A DNA stretch of 64,000 bases from Vogesella aquatica (GTDB lineage: Bacteria; Pseudomonadota; Gammaproteobacteria; Burkholderiales; Chromobacteriaceae): the NCBI RefSeq assembly GCF_028548455.1, contig NZ_JAQQLF010000005.1:1-64000 (forward strand), in the 5' to 3' direction. This document shows positions 44,111 through 52,731 of this stretch, piece by piece; position 1 is the first letter of the stretch; every line of letters begins with the position of its first letter. The position numbers and the translations under genes were made by a program. The notes below the pieces were generated by a model. It did no database searches. It saw only the letters and a list, made by a program, of their open reading frames with translations, and was not told the DNA's origin.

Positions 44111-45750
44111 GGTGCCTCCAGCAGGGCAAGAAGTTCGTCCAGCGGCATGGGCCGATAAAAATAATAGCCCTGCGCGTAGCGGCAGCCCAGGTTCAGCAAG
44201 GCTTCTGCCTGTACCGCCGTTTCCACGCCCTCGGCCACCACAATGCAACCCATGGCGCGCGCCAGGCCGATCAGGCCCTCTACAATCTGGGCGTCGATTT
44301 CCTGCCGGGCAATGTCGGTAACAAAGCTGCGGTCTATCTTGATGACCTCGGCACGCAAGCGTTTAAGGTAGGCCAGCGAGGCGTAGCCCATGCCAAAATC
44401 ATCAACCGCCAGCTTGGTACCCATCTCGCGCAAACGGGCGATGGCCTGTTCTACCTCGGGCGTGAGGTGGGCCATGGAAGTTTCGGTGACTTCGATTTCC
44501 AGGTTGGCCGCAATGCCTTGTGCGTCGTCTTTCAGGCAGTCGCTCAGGTAGGCCGGCACCCCGGCGCCCAGGCTTTGCCCGGACAGGTTGAACGACAATA
44601 CGATACTCGGCGCCCACTGCACCATCTGGCGCACAGCTTGCAGCATGCGGCTGATCACCCAGCGGTCCAGCTCGGCAGCCAGGCCCATGCGCTCGGCAGC
44701 GGGAACAAAAAAACCGGGCGACAATACCCCGATGGCCGCGCCGGGCCAGCGCAGCAGGGCTTCGGCGCCCACAATACCCCCGCTGGCCATATCCACCCGC
44801 GGCTGGAACACCAGCTCCAGCTCGCCGTGGCGTATGGCCTCGGCCAGGTTACGCTCGGCGTAGCGCGCTGCCTCCAGCGCGTGGTAGTCCGCATCGCCCA
44901 GATAGATAAAGCGCCGCGCGTTACCGGCGCTGATGAAGTTCAGGTGCAGCGCGCAAGCCTCCACCAGTGCGCTGGCGTCCAGCCGGCGCAGCTCGGGCGA
45001 TGTCCAGTCCACCTGGATACGCAGCATGCTGAAGGTGTAGTTCACCATCACCCCCCCCACCATGATTTCATGGCGCTGCATGCTGGCAGGAATATCGCTG
45101 GCCTGGGTATCGGCGCGCTCGATCAGCGCCCAGCAGCCATCGGCCCAGCCATACACCTTGCCGGATTCGGCCAGCTGCGACAGCTGGGTGTGCACCTGGC
45201 TGCGCAATAGTTGCTGCTCTGCCGGTGCCAGGCGGATGGACAGGCCAAGAAAGCTGTCGATCTTGGTCAGGATCACGCTCACCGGCGCCACCACGCGCCG
45301 CGCGGCCTCCAGCCGCTGCAGCAGTAACGGCCGGCTGAAAAACTGCCCGCTGGCGTCGGCAAAAGTGTCGGAGTGCCGGCGGCGCTTGATGCGCGAGGCC
45401 ACCGCAGCCAGCAGCAAATCAAAGTCCACCGGTTTGACCAGGTAGTCCACCACCCCCAGCTCACGCCCGCGGATCTGGTTCTGGCGGTCGCCCAGCGCGG
45501 TAAGCATGACAAAGGGCACCGGGTCGTCATCGTTCAGGTTCACGGCTTCCAGCAGCTCGAAACCGTTCATGCGCGGCATGGAGATATCGCACACTACCAG
45601 GTCGGGGCTGTGCTGGCGCACCATCTCCAGCCCTTCCACGCCATCGCGTGCCTGCAGTACCTGGTAGCCAGCAAAGGCCAGCTCCTCGCAGATCAGCATG
45701 CGGATGGTGTTGTCATCCTCTACACACAGTACTGTTTTTTGTTCAGACAT
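44107..45750 (-). CDS. response regulator with EAL phosphodiesterase domain
   Basis: A 547-residue protein. The N-terminal receiver (about 5-125) has the phospho-acceptor Asp55 in VVCDISMPRMNG and Lys in LVKPVDF. A middle region (about 135-290) resembles a degenerate GGDEF. The C-terminal EAL domain (about 300-547) keeps the catalytic residues: EALLRW, SFNLSGQSL, EIEVTETSM, VDDFGMGY, IKIDRSF and AEGVET. It should hydrolyse cyclic di-GMP under phosphorylation control. Start 45750 is chosen because GGAG lies seven bases upstream. It overlaps both flanking kinase genes. Confidence 0.9.
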   Translation of the reverse strand: MSEQKTVLCVEDDNTIRMLICEELAFAGYQVLQARDGVEGLEMVRQHSPDLVVCDISMPRMNGFELLEAVNLNDDDPVPFVMLTALGDRQNQIRGRELGVVDYLVKPVDFDLLLAAVASRIKRRRHSDTFADASGQFFSRPLLLQRLEAARRVVAPVSVILTKIDSFLGLSIRLAPAEQQLLRSQVHTQLSQLAESGKVYGWADGCWALIERADTQASDIPASMQRHEIMVGGVMVNYTFSMLRIQVDWTSPELRRLDASALVEACALHLNFISAGNARRFIYLGDADYHALEAARYAERNLAEAIRHGELELVFQPRVDMASGGIVGAEALLRWPGAAIGVLSPGFFVPAAERMGLAAELDRWVISRMLQAVRQMVQWAPSIVLSFNLSGQSLGAGVPAYLSDCLKDDAQGIAANLEIEVTETSMAHLTPEVEQAIARLREMGTKLAVDDFGMGYASLAYLKRLRAEVIKIDRSFVTDIARQEIDAQIVEGLIGLARAMGCIVVAEGVETAVQAEALLNLGCRYAQGYYFYRPMPLDELLALLEAP

Positions 45751-47836
45751 GGTCATGCTCCGTCAGTGGCAGGTAGACGGACACGATCAGCCCTTCGCCT
45801 TCTGCACTATCCAGCTGCAAGCGGCCACCCATTTCATCGACAAAGCGCGCCACCATGGTCAGGCCCAGGCCGCTGCCCACGGCGCGGTCACCGCTGCGGC
45901 GATAAAACGGCTGCAGCAGCTGTGCCAGCTCGTCGGCCGGCAACGCGGGGCCGCCATCGCTGATACGCAGCAGCCATTCAGTGCCTTGCCGGCGGCAGGC
46001 TACACGCAGCTGGCCACCACCATGGTTGGCCGCATTGTGCAGCAGCTCTTGCACCACCAGGCGTAACAGCGGCTCGCGCACGGCAGGGCTGTCCGGCGCG
46101 TCGAGCTGGCGCTGGATATGCTGGTCTGTCAGGCCGTCGGCGAGCAGGCTGTCCAGCAAGGCGGGCAGCGATACCGGCAGCAAGGGGGTATGGTTATCCT
46201 GTACCGGCAGCAAAGCCAGCAAGCTGCGATCCAGCATGGCCCCCAGGCGCTCGCCGGCATCACGGATCAGGCCCAGGCGCGCCTTGAGCGTATCGGCATC
46301 CGTCGTGCTGCCACGGCGCTGCAGCGCCTGGGCGACAGAATCTATCTGCGCCAGCGGCGTGCGTACCTCGTGCGACAGCACCTCGATGAAATGCTGCTGT
46401 TGCTGGTTGATTTGCCGCTCGGTAGCCAGGGCTTTTTCCATCTGCAGGCGGGCTTGTTCTTCCACACCGGAAGCTTTTTGCAGCTGTACGGCCATCTGGC
46501 CTATATGCTTGCCCAGGGCGTCCAGCTCGGTGATGGGCTGCTGGGCCAGGGTGGTGTGGTAATGCCCGGCACCAATTTGTTCTACCGCTTGCTGGAAGCT
46601 GGCCAGCGGTGCCACCACGCGCTGGCTCATCTGGCGGGCACGCCGGGACAGCAAGGCAAAGAAAACGGCATAAAACGCCAGCAAGGCAGCCAGCATGAAC
46701 CAGCCTATGGTGGTCATGCGTTCATGCAGCTTTTGCGCCTCGGCCAGGATCACCGGCTCTTCGGCCACCATCAGCAAGGTCCAGTTCGGGCCGGCCACCC
46801 GCGACCAGGCCACCACCTCTTGACGGCCATGGCGCAGCGGCAGGCTGGCAACGCCGGCGTGGTTCTTGCCCATCAGTGCGGCCAGCTTCTTGCCCTCCGG
46901 GTGCAGGTCGATACGGTATTTTTCGGGTTTGAACACGTTCTGGCGGATAGCCTCGGTATAGCTGTGCACGCCCAGCTCTTGCAGCCCCCAGTCGTGCTCG
47001 CCTTGCGGTGGCAAGGCCAGAATGGTGCCGTCGCGCCCGATCAGCATCACGTAGGCCCCCCAGGGCAGATCCAGTGCCAGCAGCTCGTCCACTACGGTCT
47101 TCAGTGTGATGTCGATGCCCACCACCGCCTGCAGCGTATCACCCTGCCACACCGGGGCGATGGATGACACCATCCAGCCCTGGCCGGCCGGGTCCAGGTA
47201 GGCGTCGGTCCATACCGGTTTGCGTGCCGGATTGTGCTTGCCGTCGGCTTCGTAATAAAAGTTGTACGACGGGATATCCATCTTGGCCGGGTACTGGCCC
47301 TTCACTTCAAAATAGGGATAGATACGGTTGTAGGAATCTTTGGTATTCAGATAAACCTGTGCAATCAGCGGGTTCGCTGCTTTGATATCTTTCAGTACCG
47401 GGTCCAGCTGTACGCTGCGGTCTATGGTTTGCTGCTGCGGGCCTAACGGCACGATGCCGCTGTAGTAGGCTGCGGCCCCGCCATTGTCACGGGTGGTCAC
47501 CAGCGCCCCGTCTGCCGTGCGCTGATAGCGTGCTTTCTCGCCGGCAGCTGGGGTATAGGGTGTCTGCAGCGCATGCCCGGTCTGGCTGGCAAACAGCCCG
47601 GTGATACCCGAGACGGCATGCAGGCGCTCGGACAGCGCACGCGCCTCGGTGACCACTTCGCGGGGCATGAACGCCTTGGACATGTCGCCTACCGTGCGGC
47701 TGTTATCCTGGTAAATCATCTGGGCGCTGACCCAGTAGATCAGCAAAAACCCGAGCTCGACCACCAGTAAGGGAACCAGTGCCGTACGCAGGAAAGACTG
47801 CCAGAACCAGCGGTCGAGCCTGACTTGTTGGCTCAT
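45743..47836 (-). CDS. membrane sensor histidine kinase with dCache domain
   Basis: A 697-residue kinase. A membrane segment near residues 12-38 (LVPLLVVELGFLLIYWV) and another near 375-400 (MTTIGWFMLAALLAFYAVFF) bracket a large periplasmic Cache sensor of about 330 residues (WTDAYLDPAGQGWMVSSIAP, VVGIDITL). HAMP, coiled-coil and HisKA follow, with phospho-acceptor His489 in LSHEVRTPL, then HATPase with NAANHGGG and GSGLGLTMVARF. Cache domains bind small organic ligands. GAGGTAAGG precedes the ATG. It is first in the signalling unit, so it likely phosphorylates the REC-EAL protein. Confidence 0.9.
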   Translation of the reverse strand: MSQQVRLDRWFWQSFLRTALVPLLVVELGFLLIYWVSAQMIYQDNSRTVGDMSKAFMPREVVTEARALSERLHAVSGITGLFASQTGHALQTPYTPAAGEKARYQRTADGALVTTRDNGGAAAYYSGIVPLGPQQQTIDRSVQLDPVLKDIKAANPLIAQVYLNTKDSYNRIYPYFEVKGQYPAKMDIPSYNFYYEADGKHNPARKPVWTDAYLDPAGQGWMVSSIAPVWQGDTLQAVVGIDITLKTVVDELLALDLPWGAYVMLIGRDGTILALPPQGEHDWGLQELGVHSYTEAIRQNVFKPEKYRIDLHPEGKKLAALMGKNHAGVASLPLRHGRQEVVAWSRVAGPNWTLLMVAEEPVILAEAQKLHERMTTIGWFMLAALLAFYAVFFALLSRRARQMSQRVVAPLASFQQAVEQIGAGHYHTTLAQQPITELDALGKHIGQMAVQLQKASGVEEQARLQMEKALATERQINQQQQHFIEVLSHEVRTPLAQIDSVAQALQRRGSTTDADTLKARLGLIRDAGERLGAMLDRSLLALLPVQDNHTPLLPVSLPALLDSLLADGLTDQHIQRQLDAPDSPAVREPLLRLVVQELLHNAANHGGGQLRVACRRQGTEWLLRISDGGPALPADELAQLLQPFYRRSGDRAVGSGLGLTMVARFVDEMGGRLQLDSAEGEGLIVSVYLPLTEHDHV

Positions 47837-47949
47837 ACCTTACCTCGCTTTATGATTTTCACTTTTAAATAAACGACAAAATCTTAAACCAAATACCAGT
47901 ATGCCGCATTTGCCCGGCAAACATCGCTTTCACGCCGCGCGCTGTACCA

Positions 47950-48600
47950 TCAGCGCAACTCGCCTGCGGCCAACGCTGCGCGGGCGCGGGCCAGCAGCTG
48001 CCCGGCCGGCACCGCAGCGCCAAAATCCAGGCGCTGGCGCTGGCCATGTGCCAGATAGTCCACACCGTAGCTGTCTGCCCCCAGCACGGTAACCTGCTCG
48101 CCCGGCGGCACCAGCCCCGGTAACAGGCTGGCTTCGGTGGCCAGCTCCAGCCGGGCAGTCGCCTGCCAGGCCTCAGGCTGCACCCAGCCCATCTGGCCAA
48201 AGCCGCCAATAAAGCGCAGCGCGCGCAGTGACAGGCGGTAAAAGCTGAAATCGCCCAAGGCCAGGTACTGTTCGAAATCCGGGCAATAGCGCAGCAACCG
48301 GGCCTGCAAAGCCGCATCCGGCACCTGGGCCTGCAATTCACCCACCAGCGTCATGCGCGCCTGCTGCAACACCTCACCGGTGGGGGTTTGCAGCAACAGG
48401 CTGACGCGCGGGTCGGCCTGGGCATTGCGGCAATGCTCGGCCAGGCTGCTCATCAAGAACCACGGGCTATGATCCGGCCCCGGTGCAAAAGGCAACACCG
48501 TGGCAAAGGGGTAGCCCGGCACTGCCTGCGAATGGCTGGCCAGCACCGCTGTGCTGCAGCGATGTAACAGGGAAAGGGCTTGCGATACGGGTATGTTCAT
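47950..48600 (-). CDS. HugZ-like pyridoxamine 5'-phosphate oxidase-fold protein
   Basis: A 216-residue split-barrel protein. The N-terminal barrel has STAVLASHSQAVPGYPFATVLPF and DPRVSLLLQTPTG, and the C-terminal part (about 150-216) has the DUF2470-like helical end (ADSYGVDYLAHGQRQRLDF). Family members include flavin enzymes and haem-degrading HugZ proteins. The haem-binding histidines of HugZ cannot be assigned with confidence. Start 48600 (MNIPVSQAL) is chosen over an upstream ATG because it fits the family N-terminus. No iron-uptake genes are adjacent. Confidence 0.78.
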   Translation of the reverse strand: MNIPVSQALSLLHRCSTAVLASHSQAVPGYPFATVLPFAPGPDHSPWFLMSSLAEHCRNAQADPRVSLLLQTPTGEVLQQARMTLVGELQAQVPDAALQARLLRYCPDFEQYLALGDFSFYRLSLRALRFIGGFGQMGWVQPEAWQATARLELATEASLLPGLVPPGEQVTVLGADSYGVDYLAHGQRQRLDFGAAVPAGQLLARARAALAAGELR

Positions 48601-48820
48601 GTCGTTTACACCACAAAACCGGTAATACAGCTTAGGGTGGCGCGGCAGGCAGGGCAATGAATAGTGCATCAGGATAACGCGGGCAATAGCGTCTGAAACA
48701 GCCGTTCCTGCCTAAATTCAATAAATTTTCATCTGTACTGGTAAAAGCACTTAACGACGCAAGCCTGGCGCGCTAGAGTCATGGCACCTTACTTACCACT
48801 CACCAAGCCGCCTGCCTGTC

Positions 48821-49546
48821 GTGTACATCCGCCTGTTTCCTTTATTACTCAGCGCCCCGGTCTGCGCGGCCAACATCACCGCCGTCACCACCGAGTTTCC
48901 GCCTTTCCAGAGCGCCCAGCCACAGCCGTGGGGCATCGCGCTGGAAACCGCACGCCAGCTGGCCAAGGCCAACGGCGATACGCTGGATGTACGCTTCTTG
49001 CCCTAGGCCCGGGCCTACCAGATGGCAGAAACCACACCGGGGCTGATGATCTTCTGCCTGGCACGCACGCCACAGCGAGAAGCGCAGTTTGGCTGGATAG
49101 GGGAAATCGCTCCCAATGACGTCACCGTCTGGCGCCTGGCCGCCCGCCAGGAAGTCAACGCCCGCAACCTGGACCAAGCCCGCGTATGGCAGCTGGGCGC
49201 CACCGCGGGTGATGTGAAAATGCAATACCTGCTGCAACAGGGTTTTGTACTGGGACAAAACCTGCAGGAAAGCAGCGACGACCTGAGCAATATCCGCAAG
49301 CTGTTTGCCCGCCGCATCGACCTGCTGCCCTTTTCCAACCAGGCCGTGCTGCGCTACCGCAGCGCCCAGGCCGGGCTGGATAGCCACCTGCTGCAGCCTG
49401 CCTTTACGCTGCCGGGGCTGTCGCAGCCGCTGTACATTGCCTTTAGCCCAGGTACGCCGGCTACCCGGCTGGCACCTTACCAGGCCAGCTTTCGCCAATT
49501 GCAAAAAAACGGCTGGCTACAGCAGCTGACTGCACGCTATCACTAG
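48821..49546 (+). pseudogene. periplasmic solute-binding protein gene broken by an amber codon
   Basis: One continuous frame of about 240 codons with a single TAG at 49004-49006. Before the stop: a GTG start, a signal-peptide-like MYIRLFPLLLSAPVCAA, then ITAVTTEFPPFQ and LDVRFLP. After it, in the same frame: ARAYQMAETTPGLMIFCLAR and on to KNGWLQQLTARYH. Family proteins read LPWARAYQMA at this point, so TGG (Trp) to TAG is the obvious lesion. The rest is intact, so inactivation is recent, or a suppressor or base error is involved. It is a member of the SBP_bac_3 family without transporter partners nearby. Confidence 0.85.
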
Positions 49547-49687
49547 CCGCCACACTGCAAAGCCACCTTCCACCCAAAAGCATCAAAACGAAAACCAACC
49601 TTCCACCCCGCAAGCACCACCCGCCGCCGCGCTCCAGCAAACCCATAAAAATCAGCCACTTGCCCGCACCACCCCCCCACGCAAAAC

Positions 49688-49703
49688 TGGCACGGCCTTT
49701 GTA
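49688..49703 (+). promoter_or_regulatory. sigma-54 promoter upstream of hupD
   Basis: TGGCACGGCCTTTGTA matches the -24/-12 consensus TGGCACG-N4-TTGCW except for T instead of C in the -12 element. The hupD start codon is 37 bases downstream. A sigma-54 activator (hoxA) is encoded further along the same cluster. Confidence 0.7.
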
Positions 49704-49740
49704 TATGTAACGCCCTCCGTAACACACCGGGAAGGCAAAC

Positions 49741-50358
49741 ATGTCAACGCCACATATCGTGGTACTGGGTCTGGGCAATCTGCTGTGGGCCGATGAAGGC
49801 TTCGGCGTGCGCTGTGCCGAGGCGCTATACGCCGGCCATACCCTGCCCGCCAACGTGGAGGTGATAGACGGCGGTACCCAGGGCCTGCTGCTGCTGCCCT
49901 ATGTCGAGGCGGCCGACCATCTGCTGATCCTGGACGCCATCGACTTTGGCCTGCCCCCGGCCACGCTGCGCGTCTTCCACGACGACGCGGTACCGGCCTA
50001 CCTCACCGCCAAGAAAATGAGCCTGCACCAGACCGGTTTTTCCGAGGTGCTGGCGCTGGCCGAGCTCAAGGGTACGACGCCTGCCGCCATCACGCTGATC
50101 GGTGTGCAGCCGGCCGAGCTGGAAGACTACGGCGGCAGCCTGTCGCCAGCCGTGCGCGCCCGCCTGCCCGAGGCGCTGGCCATCGCCGTACAAACCCTGG
50201 CCGCCTGGGGCGTGCAGGTACAGCCCGCCAGCGGTGACGGCGCGCGGCTGAACGACGCCAGCCTGGACATGACGCGCTACGAAAGCGAGCGCCCCAGCGC
50301 CGACAGCGCCTGCCGCGTGGGCGACGCGCGCGTGCTGTTTGACGGGGAGCCGCACTGA
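49741..50358 (+). CDS. hupD: [NiFe]-hydrogenase maturation endopeptidase (HupD/HoxM)
   Basis: A 205-residue nickel-dependent protease of the HyaD/HybD family that removes the C-terminal peptide of the hydrogenase large subunit after NiFe insertion. Predicted nickel ligands are Glu19 in [10 protein letters not shown], Asp65 in LILDAIDFG and His96 in MSLHQTGF, each three residues later than in HybD. The C-terminal 40 residues are an extension of low conservation. GGAAGG precedes the ATG. It is first in the cluster; its large-subunit substrate is not in the window, because the sensor large subunit HupV has no cleavable tail. Confidence 0.93.
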   Translation: MSTPHIVVLGLGNLLWADEGFGVRCAEALYAGHTLPANVEVIDGGTQGLLLLPYVEAADHLLILDAIDFGLPPATLRVFHDDAVPAYLTAKKMSLHQTGFSEVLALAELKGTTPAAITLIGVQPAELEDYGGSLSPAVRARLPEALAIAVQTLAAWGVQVQPASGDGARLNDASLDMTRYESERPSADSACRVGDARVLFDGEPH

Positions 50359-50684
50359 TGTGCATGGGCACCCCGATGCAAGTCGTTACTCCCGGCTGGT
50401 TTAGCGCCCGCTGCCGCGACCGCGACGGCAGCCAGGTAGACATCGACACCCGGCTGCTGGGCGAGGTCAGCGCCGGCCAGTGGCTACTGGTATTCACCGG
50501 CGCCGCGCGCGAGCTGCTGGACGAGCAGCGCGCCGCCGACATCCTGGCCGCCATCGCCGCGCTGGAAGCCGCGCTGGCCGGCCACTACCAGCCCGAGCAG
50601 CACTTTGCCGACCTCTACCACCGCGAGCCGCAGCTGCCCCCGCACCTGCAGGCGCTGCTGACACCCGAGACCCCATCAAGCTGA
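50358..50684 (+). CDS. hupF: HypC-family hydrogenase chaperone HupF (HoxL)
   Basis: A 108-residue member of the HypC/HupF family. The essential Cys2 is present ([10 protein letters not shown]), followed by the OB-like barrel (IDTRLLGEVSAGQWLLVFTGAARELLDEQ). It is longer than HypC by about 30 residues at the C-terminus, as is usual for HupF. In Rhizobium, HupF protects the large-subunit precursor from oxygen. Its ATG touches the hupD stop (TGATG). Confidence 0.9.
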   Translation: MCMGTPMQVVTPGWFSARCRDRDGSQVDIDTRLLGEVSAGQWLLVFTGAARELLDEQRAADILAAIAALEAALAGHYQPEQHFADLYHREPQLPPHLQALLTPETPSS

Positions 50685-50703
50685 CAAGGCAAGGCCACCC
50701 ACC

Positions 50704-51150
50704 ATGCAATCGTATATTCCTACCTTCGACAGCGTTGCCGCTCGCCTGGCCGCGCTGGGCTACAGCCAGGCCGATGCGGCCAACCTTGACACACTGGCTG
50801 CCGCACACCCGCAACTGGTGCTGATGCTGAACGCCGACCCGCACCAGCACCCCGAGGTGGCCGACAACGCCATCATCGTGCCCGAGGTGCTGAAAAGCCT
50901 GCCCGGCGCCGCGCCGCACGTCTGCTGGGCCGACCCGGCCGCCAGCCGCACGCTTGCCAGCCGCTTTGGCGTGCTGAAGTACCCGGCGCTGGTATTCCTG
51001 CGCGGCGGCCAGTACACCGGCGTCATCGTCGGCCTGATGGACTGGCCGGACGTCGTACACCGCTTTACCGAACTGTTGGCCGCACCGGCGCGCCGCCCGC
51101 CCTCGGTGGGCATTCCTGTGACCAGCCCCACCAGCGGAGCCTGCCAATGA
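50704..51150 (+). CDS. hupG: thioredoxin-fold hydrogenase accessory protein HupG (HyaE/HoxO)
   Basis: A 148-residue protein with a thioredoxin-like fold but no CxxC motif (ALVFLRGGQYTGVIVGLMDW is the conserved second half). HyaE/HoxO proteins act as chaperones for the Tat-exported small-subunit precursor. Its presence therefore implies a membrane-bound, Tat-exported hydrogenase elsewhere in the genome. The stop overlaps the hupH start. Confidence 0.88.
   Translation: MQSYIPTFDSVAARLAALGYSQADAANLDTLAAAHPQLVLMLNADPHQHPEVADNAIIVPEVLKSLPGAAPHVCWADPAASRTLASRFGVLKYPALVFLRGGQYTGVIVGLMDWPDVVHRFTELLAAPARRPPSVGIPVTSPTSGACQ
50776..50787 (+). repeat. candidate uptake-like word inside hupG
   Basis: Exact copy of GCGGCCAACCTT preceded by T, within the coding sequence (Ala-Ala-Asn-Leu). 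Confidence 0.55.
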
Positions 51151-52037
51151 GCACCTTTACCCTGCCCAAAGCCTTCCCCATTCCGGTAGTGGGCATCGGC
51201 CCCGGCTCGCAACCGGCCGCCCCCGACCTGAACTACCTGCCGCTGCCGCGCCTGCTGGACGGCTTCGACATGCCCTGGCTGCCTACCGCCGAAGAAACCG
51301 CCCACCTGGGCAACGCCAAGGCGCTGGTGGCCGAGCTGATCCGCCGCATGCAGGCGTGGGACGGCACGAGCGAGCCCTACCCGTCACTACAGCTGAACGG
51401 CCTGGACCGCGACGGCCGCACGCTAGTCAGCCAGCTGCTGGGCGAAGGTGAAGTCAGCGCCCGCGTGCGCTGCCTCAACGGCCACGAGCTGCTGATCCAG
51501 GAATCGGTGTTCGCCGGCGTGTGGCGCGTGCTGGAAACCGACGCCGACGGCCAGCCGCTGGCCGACCGCATCGAAGCCTGTGCCATCCCCGCTGCCGTGT
51601 GGCAGCAGGCCCGCGCTTTTGGCCGCCGAGAGCTGACCCCGTTCGACCCGGCCGGTGTGGCGCTGATGAACGCGCCGGCGGTGCTGGCCGAGGTGGCCGA
51701 GCGCGCCGCCGCCTACCAGGACGGCGACGAAGACCACGTCATCAACTTCAGCCTGCTGCCGATGACACCGGAAGACATGGCCTATATCGACGCCAACCTG
51801 GGCGGCGGCAACAGCGGCGTGTTCTCGCGCGGCTACGGCAAGTGCCGGGTGATGGCCACCGGCCTGCAAAACGTGTGGCGGGTGCAGTACTTCAACGGCA
51901 TGAACGCCATCCTGCTGGACACGCTGGAAATCACCCGCATGCCGGAGGTGGCCCTGGCCGCCGCCGACGATCTGGCCGACGCCATCGAGCGGCTGCAGGA
52001 AGCGCTGGACTGGCTCACCGGGGAGCAAGTGGCATGA
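51147..52037 (+). CDS. hupH: hydrogenase expression/formation protein HupH (HyaF/HoxQ)
   Basis: A 296-residue HupH/HyaF family protein. Recognisable family regions are LNYLPLPRLLDGFDMP, FSLLPMTPEDMAYIDANLGG and the conserved GYGKCRVMATGLQNVWRVQY. It works with HupG/HoxO on the small subunit of uptake hydrogenase; the mechanism is not well defined. It overlaps hupG (ATGA) and is followed directly by the rubredoxin gene. Confidence 0.92.
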   Translation: MSTFTLPKAFPIPVVGIGPGSQPAAPDLNYLPLPRLLDGFDMPWLPTAEETAHLGNAKALVAELIRRMQAWDGTSEPYPSLQLNGLDRDGRTLVSQLLGEGEVSARVRCLNGHELLIQESVFAGVWRVLETDADGQPLADRIEACAIPAAVWQQARAFGRRELTPFDPAGVALMNAPAVLAEVAERAAAYQDGDEDHVINFSLLPMTPEDMAYIDANLGGGNSGVFSRGYGKCRVMATGLQNVWRVQYFNGMNAILLDTLEITRMPEVALAAADDLADAIERLQEALDWLTGEQVA

Positions 52038-52246
52038 ACACCTTTGAAGGCAGTTATCTGGGCAAACCCGGCGCGCTGGCCGACGACGCGCGGCTGGAGT
52101 GCAAGATCTGCTGGTGGGTGTACGACCCGGCACAGGGCGATGCGGTATGGCAGATCGCCCCCGGCACCCCGTTTAGCGCACTGCCTGCGCACTGGCACTG
52201 CCCGGTGTGCGACGGTGCGCATGAACAGTTCATGGTGCTGCCATGA
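52034..52246 (+). CDS. hupI: rubredoxin HupI (HoxR)
   Basis: A 70-residue rubredoxin with the iron-binding pairs Cys23-x2-Cys26 in LECKICWWVYDP and Cys56-x2-Cys59 in HCPVCDGAHEQF. The usual KCxxCG is changed to KICWW after the second cysteine, as is typical for hydrogenase-linked rubredoxins. It is thought to help assembly of the small-subunit clusters under oxygen. Start 52034 overlaps the hupH stop (ATGA). Confidence 0.92.
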   Translation: MNTFEGSYLGKPGALADDARLECKICWWVYDPAQGDAVWQIAPGTPFSALPAHWHCPVCDGAHEQFMVLP

Positions 52247-52731
52247 ACGCGCGCCACAGCAGCGCCGGCTGGCTGCAGCACCCGGGCGCCGCACTGGAAC
52301 AGGCCTACCGCCACATCCAGCACACGCGCATGCAGGGCATCCCCATCCTGAACCCGGCCATCTGCGTGGAAAGCGTGGGCTTTCGCCGCTACCAGGGCTG
52401 GTGGGCCGGCGTGCTGATTACGCCATGGTTCATCAACCTGATGCTGCTGCCTGCCGACGCGCCGCTGCCGGACGGCCCGGCCGGCGAAGAGCGGCTGGTG
52501 GCGCTGCCGGAAGGCATCATGCCGTTTCTGCCGGGCAGCGAGGACAGCATCGGCCCCTACCTGATGTGCTCGCTGTTTTCGCCGCTGCCGCAGTTTGCCG
52601 ACCAGCAATCCGCGCGCGACACCGCCAGCGAAGTGCTGCGCCTGCTGTTCGAGATTCCGGCGCCGCCAGCGGCCACGCCGGCAGGGCCGGACCTGAGCCG
52701 CCGCCGCTTGTTCGGGCTGGGCGGCGCATGA
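52243..52731 (+). CDS. hupJ: [NiFe]-hydrogenase assembly chaperone HupJ (HybE/HoxT)
   Basis: A 162-residue HybE/HupJ family protein with the conserved start (IQHTRMQGIPILNPAICVES), then WAGVLITPWFINLMLLP and the end PPAATPAGPDLSRRRLFGLG. HybE interacts with the small-subunit precursor and its Tat signal. Both the start and the stop overlap neighbouring genes by ATGA. Confidence 0.9.
   Translation: MNARHSSAGWLQHPGAALEQAYRHIQHTRMQGIPILNPAICVESVGFRRYQGWWAGVLITPWFINLMLLPADAPLPDGPAGEERLVALPEGIMPFLPGSEDSIGPYLMCSLFSPLPQFADQQSARDTASEVLRLLFEIPAPPAATPAGPDLSRRRLFGLGGA

Noticed and set aside
49004-49006. In-frame stop as a recoded amino acid
   Set aside because: The codon is TAG, not TGA, so selenocysteine does not apply; no pyrrolysine genes are visible, and the family has Trp at this place.
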